From Thalassolituus sp. UBA1087 (GTDB lineage Bacteria; Pseudomonadota; Gammaproteobacteria; Pseudomonadales; Oceanobacteraceae), in the NCBI GenBank assembly GCA_002314145.1, contig DCCG01000026.1, positions 1-35,652 on the forward strand: 35,652 nt of DNA, read 5' to 3'. Every line of letters starts with the position of its first letter. Position 1 is the stretch's first letter. Shown here one piece after another: positions 22,819 to 29,077 of the stretch. Below the pieces are notes generated by a model that saw only the letters and a program-made list of their open reading frames with translations, made no database searches and was not told the DNA's origin. The position numbers were made by a program, and so were the translations under genes.

Positions 22819-23567
22819 CAGAAATCAGACAGTTCTTTGTCGTCTTTAAAAACTTTTTCTCCGACGTTCTCTACCCCCATCAGGGCGTACAGAGAATTGG
22901 ACAGAAACTCCCGTTTATAGAGTACAAAGACCACCAGCAGGGTAGCGCCCATAAAAGCAAACGGATGAATAAACCAGGCCAGTGCGCCCAGCGAAAAATA
23001 AAAGGCTCTCAGCCCATAGTTATAACTGCGGCTGGCCTGGTCAATCACTTTGGCCGCATAAATGGCGAAGCTGCGACGGTCAGCGGCGGTCACGTTGGCC
23101 TCGCCCGGCGCCGGTGCCGCACCGACCAGCACTGAGGCAAAACCAAACTGACGCATCGACCAGGTAAAGGTAAAAAACGCATAAATAAAGATGCCGATTA
23201 AGGTTGCCATCTTAAGTTCCAGCGTCGACAGGCTGTCATGAATCACAAAGGATACATTGGCCAGCATAGCTTCTAGTTCATCAACGGCCGTCATTGCCGT
23301 CAACAGACCGGCCATGATGAGCACACAGGAAGAAGCAAAGAAGTTCACATTACGTTCGATGTTAGCCAGCAGGGAAGCATCAGCGACACGCACTTCCCGC
23401 CCCAGCAGACGCCGCATCCAGTTGATGCGGTGTACATGCAGCACAGAAGACAGTGAAGCCGTGGTCTTACCACGATACTTGGAAAACTGGGTATAGCTTA
23501 CCCAACAGGTTACAAACCAGATCAGGCTGACCCAGTTAAGAAAATTAATTGACCCGATATCACCCAT
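22818..23567 (-). CDS. DUF599 family membrane protein
   Basis: A 249-aa inner-membrane protein with about four helices: near residues 8-26, 75-95, 120-140 and 190-220. Features such as WMRRLLGREVRVADASLLANI, SSCVLIMAGLLTAM and SRSYNYGLRAFYF fit the DUF599 pattern as I know it. The function is unknown. It converges on the hydrolase gene across the hairpin at 22800-22818. Confidence 0.75.
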   Translation of the reverse strand: MGDIGSINFLNWVSLIWFVTCWVSYTQFSKYRGKTTASLSSVLHVHRINWMRRLLGREVRVADASLLANIERNVNFFASSCVLIMAGLLTAMTAVDELEAMLANVSFVIHDSLSTLELKMATLIGIFIYAFFTFTWSMRQFGFASVLVGAAPAPGEANVTAADRRSFAIYAAKVIDQASRSYNYGLRAFYFSLGALAWFIHPFAFMGATLLVVFVLYKREFLSNSLYALMGVENVGEKVFKDDKELSDF

Positions 23568-23770
23568 ACCTGCTCTTCCCGGCTGCTGGCGGTGCCAGCG
23601 GTTACTTTACGGCGAAGCATATACTGATACAGAACAACTATGAATACGCGGATTCCGACCTGAGTCAGTGTTCTCCGCAAATAGCCGGCCTGGTTTGCTG
23701 ATTAAATTTGTCAATGACAGCAAAAAAGCCTTGCACCACCCTAACATGGGCCTAATATTGCGCCCGGCAA

Positions 23771-23787
23771 TGGTCAGTGTCTGACCA
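23771..23787. promoter_or_regulatory. Short palindrome upstream of the small basic protein gene
   Basis: TGGTCAG-TGT-CTGACCA is a perfect 7-bp hairpin or operator 31 bases before the ATG at 23819. Its role is unknown. Confidence 0.4.
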
Positions 23788-23818
23788 GCCACTATGATCA
23801 CCATCATGAGGATAGACC

Positions 23819-24031
23819 ATGAAAAAGAAAGTCAGCGCGGCTTCTGTTGATAAACAGAACGGCCAGAAACAGCAGTGCCGCAACCTGCACGCCTGTGCGA
23901 CCATTATGCGCAAAGGCGGGGTCCACGAGAAAAGCAGTAAAGCCAAACGCCTTGGCAGTAAACAGCAACTGAAAAAGGCAATGCGTGAGGGGGGCAACAG
24001 CTCCCCTTTTTATTGTCTGTTTGCCGCCTGA
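23819..24031 (+). CDS. Small basic protein with an internal terminator (ArfA-like logic)
   Basis: A 70-aa very basic protein with a strong ribosome site (GAGGA, 6-base spacer). The central part reads ATIMRKGGVHEKSSKAKRLG, then a Lys-rich helix, and the tail PFYCLFAA is hydrophobic. A 8-bp terminator hairpin plus T tract (23988-24011) lies inside the coding frame, 18 bases before the stop codon, so most transcripts should end without a stop. E. coli arfA, encoding an alternative ribosome-rescue factor, is built just this way: a hairpin within the gene, a basic core with an MRKG motif and a hydrophobic dispensable tail. The length (72 aa in E. coli) also fits. Sequence likeness to ArfA is otherwise weak, so this is a candidate or analogue only. 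Confidence 0.7.
   Translation: MKKKVSAASVDKQNGQKQQCRNLHACATIMRKGGVHEKSSKAKRLGSKQQLKKAMREGGNSSPFYCLFAA
23988..24011 (+). terminator. Terminator located inside the small basic ORF
   Basis: AGGGGGGC (23988-23995), loop AACA, GCTCCCCT (24000-24007) form an 8-bp stem with one G-T pair, followed by TTTTT (24007-24011). The ORF stop codon is at 24029-24031, downstream of the predicted transcript end. Confidence 0.82.
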
Positions 24032-24055
24032 TCGCCCTCTTCTGCCAGACGCTGC

Positions 24056-24604
24056 TCAACCTTCCTGCAATAGCCTCACTAACCGCTGAATCTTAATATC
24101 CGACAACTGGCGGTAATCAAAATACGGGCAAATAATCACGCCGGATACTGTGTGCACAGCAAAGGATTCATCCAGCCAGTTAAGCTGTTCATTCATTCCT
24201 AACGCCTGTGCGTAGCCTTTCGCCAATACCAGCCGCGCTGACGCCGATCCTTGAGTTAAATCCGGCGGGCTGAACAACAGGCTTTCGTCACCCTGCGCCT
24301 GCAATAAGGTCTGATCGCGGTAATCCTGCCAGCGGCTGACACCCGCATCTCTGCCCTGTGCCTGCTTCAGTGCGAACACCAGCTTGGCATACACGTTAAA
24401 AATCTTGCGCCAGTGGTTTCCGGTTTCTGCCGCGATGCGGGCAATATCACCGGGCTGCATCGGCTGCAGCTTAGAAAGCATTTCGTACTCAGGTAACGGC
24501 GGGCGGTTGGCGATATACACCTGTAAAGCAGCTTCCTGAACACCGAGCCCGATGGCGTTTGCAGCGCTTGTCACTTTCGCAGCGTCTTTCACTGCATATT
24601 TCAT
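24056..24604 (-). CDS. Conserved hypothetical protein at the end of the ars operon (DUF6942-like)
   Basis: A 182-aa soluble protein. Distinct segments are LPEYEMLSKLQPM, GNHWRKIFNVYAKLVF, ESLLFSPPDL and VIICPYFDYRQLSDIKIQRL. I recall this pattern from a gammaproteobacterial family of unknown function (DUF6942), which I could not verify. Its ATG overlaps the arsH stop as ATGA, so it is translated with the arsenic genes. A role in arsenic stress is inferred only from this coupling. Confidence 0.75.
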   Translation of the reverse strand: MKYAVKDAAKVTSAANAIGLGVQEAALQVYIANRPPLPEYEMLSKLQPMQPGDIARIAAETGNHWRKIFNVYAKLVFALKQAQGRDAGVSRWQDYRDQTLLQAQGDESLLFSPPDLTQGSASARLVLAKGYAQALGMNEQLNWLDESFAVHTVSGVIICPYFDYRQLSDIKIQRLVRLLQEG

Positions 24605-25332
24605 ATAGAGCGCTGGTTAACCCGCTTCATCAGTTCTTCTGCGCTTTCTTTGCGCTCGGAATAGCGGTCCAGCAGTACGTCGTTACGGTCACGGGTCAGC
24701 AGTGTGAATTTCACCAGCTCTTCCAGTACATCGACGATGCGGTCGTAATACGGCGAGGGCTTCATACGGTCGTTATCATCAAATTCTGCCCAGGCTTTGG
24801 CCACCGACGACTGGTTAGGGATGGTTAAACAGCGCATCCAGCGGCCCAGCACTCGCATCTGGTTGACTGCATTAAACGACTGCGAACCACCACACACCTG
24901 CATCAGCGCCAGAGTTTTGCCCTGGGTTGGCCGCACCGCGCCTAAGCTCAGCGGAATCCAGTCGATCTGGGATTTTATAATGCCGGTCATGGAACCGTGA
25001 CGCTCCGGCGAGCACCACACCATGCCTTCGCTCCAGGTCACCAGATCGCGCAGCTCCTGCACTTTTTCATGCTCAGGTTCTGCGTCGTCCGGTAACGGCA
25101 GACCGGATGGATTAAACACCCGGGTTTCACAGCCCATGGCCTGTAAAATACGCACACTCTCTTCCACGACCAGACGGCTGAAAGAGCGCTCACGCAGTGA
25201 ACCATACAGCAACAGGATTTTAGGTTTATGGACTGACGGTTGTGGCGCAAACAATCGCTCTGCTGTTGGCACGTTAAAAATATCGTCCATCAGGTTTGGC
25301 ATATCGTTCATCTGATCCGCAGAATCACTCAT
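24601..25332 (-). CDS. arsH: ArsH NADPH-dependent FMN oxidoreductase
   Basis: A flavoprotein that oxidises trivalent organoarsenicals in known members. Motifs include KILLLYGSLRERSFSR (FMN phosphate site), EGMVWCSPERHGSMTGIIK and LMQVCGGSQSFNAVN, all typical of ArsH. I chose ATG 25332 with AGGAG 6 bases upstream, giving 243 aa. It lies 10 bases after acr3 and is coupled to the gene behind it. It indicates resistance to methylated arsenic as well as inorganic arsenic. Confidence 0.95.
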   Translation of the reverse strand: MSDSADQMNDMPNLMDDIFNVPTAERLFAPQPSVHKPKILLLYGSLRERSFSRLVVEESVRILQAMGCETRVFNPSGLPLPDDAEPEHEKVQELRDLVTWSEGMVWCSPERHGSMTGIIKSQIDWIPLSLGAVRPTQGKTLALMQVCGGSQSFNAVNQMRVLGRWMRCLTIPNQSSVAKAWAEFDDNDRMKPSPYYDRIVDVLEELVKFTLLTRDRNDVLLDRYSERKESAEELMKRVNQRSI

Positions 25333-25342
25333 AACCAGCTCC

Positions 25343-26350
25343 TTAAAATTTGTGTTTATTGGCAAACGCCACCAGCGACAGCATCACCGGCACTTCCACC
25401 AGAACACCCACGACCGTGGCTAATGCTGCGCCGGAATGCAGACCAAACAGAGAGATGGCCACCGCCACCGCCAGCTCAAAAAAGTTACTGGTGCCTATCA
25501 TGCAGGCCGGTGCGGCAATGTTGTGCTTAAGCTTTAAGCGCTTTGCGATAAACCAGGCAATAAAGAAAATGCCGTAGGTCTGAATCAACAGTGGGATGGC
25601 AATCAGCAGAATATCGAATGGCTTTGCCACAATAGTATTCGACTGCAGCGCAAACAGAATCACCACTGTGCTGATCAGGCCGAGAATGGAAAACGGTTTA
25701 ATGTTCGCGGTAAAAGCTTGCAGACGCTCACTGTGGTGATCGGCTGACAATATCCGCCGGGTTAATACACCGGCCACCAGGGGTAACACGACATACAGCA
25801 CAACCGACAGTAACAGGGTTTCCCACGGTACCTGAATATCGGATACGCCCAGCAAAAATGCAGCAATCGGTGCGAAAGCAAAAATCATAATAATGTCGTT
25901 TACCGAGACCTGTACCAGGGTGTAGTTCGGATCACCTTTGGTCAGCTGACTCCAGACAAACACCATAGCGGTACAGGGCGCAACGCCGAGCAGAATCATC
26001 CCGGCGATGTATTCACTGGCGGTCTGGGCATCCACCAGCGATGCAAAAAAGACTTTAAAAAATAACCAGCCCATAAAAGCCATAGAGAAAGGCTTGATCA
26101 GCCAGTTAATCACCAGCGTCAGCACCAGGCCCTGCGGTTTTTTGCCAATATCTTTAATGGCGGAAAAATCGATCTGAATCATCATGGGGTAAATCATCAG
26201 CCAGATAAGGACGGCCACCACCATATTCACCCGCGCCACTTCGAGGCCTGCAACGACGGCAAAGAAATCCGGCAGCAATAAACCAAGAATCACACCGCCG
26301 ATCATACCGGCGCCCACCCACAAGGTAAGATAACGTTCAAAAATACCCAT
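25343..26350 (-). CDS. acr3: Arsenite efflux permease, ACR3 family
   Basis: A 335-aa inner-membrane carrier with about ten helices that exports arsenite. The ACR3 signature GVAPCTAMVFVWS includes the essential Cys, and PACMIGTSNFFELAVAVA is the matching helix near the C-terminus. ATG 26350 begins the conserved MGIFERYLTLWVGAGM; the longer frame overlaps arsC. It follows arsC by 2 bases. Confidence 0.96.
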   Translation of the reverse strand: MGIFERYLTLWVGAGMIGGVILGLLLPDFFAVVAGLEVARVNMVVAVLIWLMIYPMMIQIDFSAIKDIGKKPQGLVLTLVINWLIKPFSMAFMGWLFFKVFFASLVDAQTASEYIAGMILLGVAPCTAMVFVWSQLTKGDPNYTLVQVSVNDIIMIFAFAPIAAFLLGVSDIQVPWETLLLSVVLYVVLPLVAGVLTRRILSADHHSERLQAFTANIKPFSILGLISTVVILFALQSNTIVAKPFDILLIAIPLLIQTYGIFFIAWFIAKRLKLKHNIAAPACMIGTSNFFELAVAVAISLFGLHSGAALATVVGVLVEVPVMLSLVAFANKHKF

Positions 26351-26352
26351 AA

Positions 26353-26847
26353 TTATTTCTCTGTCTGGTTCCCGGCCTGGTCTTCCGACTGCGCCATAAA
26401 AGTGGCCCTGATCTGTTCCACCGGCATACCCTGCCAATTAATATTTTTTAAGCTACCGATACGGCGGCGCAGCTCAGCAGCCACCTGCTCAAACAGCGCC
26501 AGCTGCTCGTTTTCATCTGTAATTTTTGACGGGTCTGGCAAACCCCAGTGCACTTTAATGGCATTGCCCATCCACAATGGACAGCTCTCGCCAGCGGCGC
26601 TGTCGCACACGGTAATCACCACATCGGGATTAAATTCTGCAAAATTTTCCCAGCTCTGGCTTTTCAGTTGCGACGTATCCAGCCCCTGCTGCTGCAGAAA
26701 ATTCAGCGTACCGGGATAAACCACGCCGGCGGGCTGACTGCCGGCACTGCGGACATCAAAGGCGTTGCCCGCTTCATCGCGGCAGATGGCTTCCGCCAGA
26801 ATGGAGCGGCAGCGGTTATGGGTGCAGACGAAAAGGATTTTCAGCAT
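26353..26847 (-). CDS. arsC: Arsenate reductase, thioredoxin-coupled (LMW phosphatase fold)
   Basis: A 164-aa enzyme that reduces arsenate to arsenite. The N-terminal P-loop VCTHNRCRS is a CX5R motif with the nucleophile Cys at residue 8. The redox pair VCDSAAGESCPLW supplies two further Cys near residues 81 and 89, and the phosphatase-type acid is in WGLPDPS. This pattern is the thioredoxin-linked ArsC type rather than the glutaredoxin type. It stands between arsR and acr3. Confidence 0.95.
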   Translation of the reverse strand: MLKILFVCTHNRCRSILAEAICRDEAGNAFDVRSAGSQPAGVVYPGTLNFLQQQGLDTSQLKSQSWENFAEFNPDVVITVCDSAAGESCPLWMGNAIKVHWGLPDPSKITDENEQLALFEQVAAELRRRIGSLKNINWQGMPVEQIRATFMAQSEDQAGNQTEK

Positions 26848-26859
26848 ATTAATCCATCA

Positions 26860-27183
26860 TTAACAGCAGCCGGCTTGCGGCAAGGTGGGAATCAGCTGCG
26901 GATTAGCCACAGCGGTTTGCTCTAACACGGTTTTCACCCAGTCATCCAGTTCAGGGTTCAGGCGATAGTGAACCCATTGGCTGGTTTTACGGGTCAACAA
27001 CAGGCCGCTTTCACGCAGCGGTTGCAGATGACGCGACACTTTCGGCTGGCTGATATCCAGTGCCGCCATCAGATCGCATACACACAACTCGCCTTTTGCC
27101 TGAATAAGTAACAGCAGCTGCAGGCGTGTGTTATCCGCCAGACACCGGAACAGGGTGTTCGGAGTGATGATTTCTTTCTCCAT
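26860..27183 (-). CDS. arsR: ArsR-family arsenic-responsive repressor
   Basis: A winged-helix repressor released from DNA by arsenite. The metal-binding ELCVCDL pair of Cys lies at the start of the recognition region, followed by SQPKVSRHLQPLRESGLL; two more Cys end the protein (AGCC). From ATG 27183 it is 107 aa, the usual size, with AAGGA 4 bases upstream. The frame is open further, to ATGs at 27258 and 27261, which would add a run of KEVMx-type pentapeptides but have no ribosome site. First gene of the operon arsR-arsC-acr3-arsH-DUF. Confidence 0.93.
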   Translation of the reverse strand: MEKEIITPNTLFRCLADNTRLQLLLLIQAKGELCVCDLMAALDISQPKVSRHLQPLRESGLLLTRKTSQWVHYRLNPELDDWVKTVLEQTAVANPQLIPTLPQAGCC

Positions 27184-27237
27184 GACTTCCTTCACCAGGG
27201 CTTCCTTCTCCAGAACTTCCTTCGACATGACTTCTTT
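27178..27237 (-). repeat. Four 15-base tandem repeats at the start of arsR
   Basis: Units of the type AAGGAAGTTCTGGAG encode KEVMS, KEVLE, KEALV and KEVME. Each unit has AAGGA-like bases followed by an ATG, CTG or similar codon 4 bases later, so it looks like a repeated ribosome site plus start. Confidence 0.8.
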
Positions 27238-27270
27238 CAACAGGGCATCTTCGTTCATCATGGCGCCATA

Positions 27271-27294
27271 GTATATATGGATTTCCATATATAC
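27271..27294. promoter_or_regulatory. ArsR operator palindrome and promoter region
   Basis: GTATATATGGA (27271-27281) and TCCATATATAC (27284-27294) are perfect 11-bp arms with a 2-bp centre. On the minus strand TTGTAT and TACTAT boxes 17 bases apart overlap it, so a bound repressor would block arsR transcription. It lies 10 bases before the ATG at 27261 and about 140 bases from the divergent gene at 27437. Confidence 0.85.
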
Positions 27295-27436
27295 AAGCAG
27301 AGGCGCTGCACAGAGGATTGCGTTGAGCCAGAAAGAAGCCCAAATTTGACCCGTGCGCCCCTTAAAACGTCACAGAAATCCGGTTAAGGTGGGCCTTCAC
27401 TCACGCGTACAAAAATAACAACCGGGGGAACGTTTT

Positions 27437-28699
27437 ATGCCTGCGTCACAGCCCTTTCATCTGATCGTTTATGGTGCCAGCAGTTTTGTCGGCCAGATCC
27501 TCACCCGCTATCTGGCGACAACCTATGGCGTTAACTGCGAACTGAACTGGGCCATTGCCGGTCGCTCACAGAGCAAACTGGAATCGGTACGCAGCCAGAT
27601 TCTGACGCCTCTGGATATCGATCCCACCGCTCTGCCCATTATTCTGGCCGATGCCGGTGACGAAGAAGCATTAAACACCCTGTGCAGCCAGACCCGCGCC
27701 GTGGTTTCCACCGTGGGCCCTTATGCGCTGTACGGTGAAACTCTGGTTAAACTCTGCGCCCAGACGGGTACCGACTACTGCGATCTCACCGGTGAACCCC
27801 AATGGATCCGGCGCATGCTGGACCGTTATGAGGCCGCGGCGGTGGCCTCCGGGGCGCGCATTGTGCATTGTTGCGGGTTTGATTCAGTGCCTTCGGATAT
27901 GGGTGTGTGGTTTTTGCAGGAAGAAAGCTACCGCCGCTATGGTAAACCCGCCAGCGATGTCAAAATGCGGGTCAAAGCCGCCAGGGGCGGTATGTCCGGC
28001 GGCACCATCGCCAGCATGGTCGAGCTCACCAAAGAAGTCATGGCCGACCCGTCGCTGAAAAAGCTGCTCGCCAATCCCTACGCTCTCTGCCCCAAAGACC
28101 ACCCATTCAAAACCCGCCAGCGCAATCCTAAAGGCGTGGAGAAAGACAGTGACCTGCTGAGCTGGAGTGTGCCTTTTATTATGGCCGCGATTAATACCCG
28201 TGTGGTACACCGTTCCAATGCCCTGCGGAAATCCTTTTATGGCGATCAGTTCCGCTATGAAGAAACCATGCTGATTGGCCGCGGTGCCAGAGGCTGGTTG
28301 ATGGGTGCTACTGTGGTTGCCGGTATGGGCGCCTTCCTGCTGGGCGCTGCGCTGAAGCCCAGCCGCTGGCTGCTGGAAAAATACATACTGCCGAAACCCG
28401 GCGAAGGTCCATCACCCGAGGAGCAGAAAAACGGCTATTTTGATATCCGTTTTATCGGCCGTACAGAAGAAGGCCAGACCGTGATGACCAAAGTTACCGG
28501 TGACCGTGATCCGGGTTATGGCAGTACCGGGAAAATGCTTGGCGAAGCCATCGTCAGTCTGGGACTGGATTACCATGATGAAAGCGGTCAGAAAAAAGAT
28601 AAAGCCGGCGGTTTCTGGACCCCGGCCTCCATGTTTGATGAGCGCTTTATCGGGCGGCTGCAGACCAACGCCGGGCTGAGCTTTGAGGTACTGGATTAA
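27437..28699 (+). CDS. Saccharopine dehydrogenase family NAD(P)-binding protein
   Basis: A 420-aa protein with an N-terminal Rossmann motif (LIVYGASSFVGQILTRYLA, with GASxxxG). It resembles the group that includes mycobacterial trans-acting enoyl reductase and mammalian SCCPDH: see CDLTGEPQWIRRM, HCCGFDSVPSDMG and RGGMSGGTIASM. A hydrophobic segment (MGATVVAGMGAFLLGAAL) near residue 290 may bind membrane. The substrate is not known; an acyl or lipid substrate is plausible. It is divergent from arsR but looks unrelated to arsenic. Confidence 0.88.
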   Translation: MPASQPFHLIVYGASSFVGQILTRYLATTYGVNCELNWAIAGRSQSKLESVRSQILTPLDIDPTALPIILADAGDEEALNTLCSQTRAVVSTVGPYALYGETLVKLCAQTGTDYCDLTGEPQWIRRMLDRYEAAAVASGARIVHCCGFDSVPSDMGVWFLQEESYRRYGKPASDVKMRVKAARGGMSGGTIASMVELTKEVMADPSLKKLLANPYALCPKDHPFKTRQRNPKGVEKDSDLLSWSVPFIMAAINTRVVHRSNALRKSFYGDQFRYEETMLIGRGARGWLMGATVVAGMGAFLLGAALKPSRWLLEKYILPKPGEGPSPEEQKNGYFDIRFIGRTEEGQTVMTKVTGDRDPGYGSTGKMLGEAIVSLGLDYHDESGQKKDKAGGFWTPASMFDERFIGRLQTNAGLSFEVLD

Positions 28700-28728
28700 A
28701 CCCGGGCAGCCGCCTGCCACCAGGCAAT

Positions 28729-28765
28729 AAAAAACCCCGCAAGGCCAGGCCTTGCGGGGTTTTTT
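28729..28765. terminator. Bidirectional terminator between the dehydrogenase gene and tRNA-Val
   Basis: ACCCCGCAAG and CTTGCGGGGT arms (28734-28743, 28751-28760) with loop GCCAGGC are flanked by A-rich and T-rich runs, so the stem works for both strands. Confidence 0.92.
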
Positions 28766-28770
28766 GTGTC

Positions 28771-28847
<77 letters not shown>

Positions 28848-28859
28848 GAAGAGGCGCGT

Positions 28860-28888
28860 ATAATATCCGCGCCTTTTCGCCAGCGCAA
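28860..28888 (-). promoter_or_regulatory. Promoter of tRNA-Val
   Basis: Minus-strand -35 TTGCGC (28883-28888) and -10 TATTAT (28860-28865) are separated by 17 bases, with a GC-rich discriminator (ACGCGCC) typical of stable RNA promoters. Confidence 0.75.
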
Positions 28889-29077
28889 CCCCTGATGCGC
28901 GAAAAGTGTTAGGAATCATGGAGATAGCCCGCCCCGGCATCCAACTTGTTTATCACAGGCGCGGAAATACTGGCCGATCCGCTACGGGCAGCTAATATTA
29001 AGAAACCAGCCAATAACGCCTGCACGCTGACCGCATTCAGGCTGCCTGATGATTCGGACCATGGATTTACCGGTTTC

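Noticed and set aside
23988..24011. Terminator of the minus-strand gene at 24056-24604
   Set aside because: On the minus strand the hairpin is not followed by a T run, so it works only in the plus direction.
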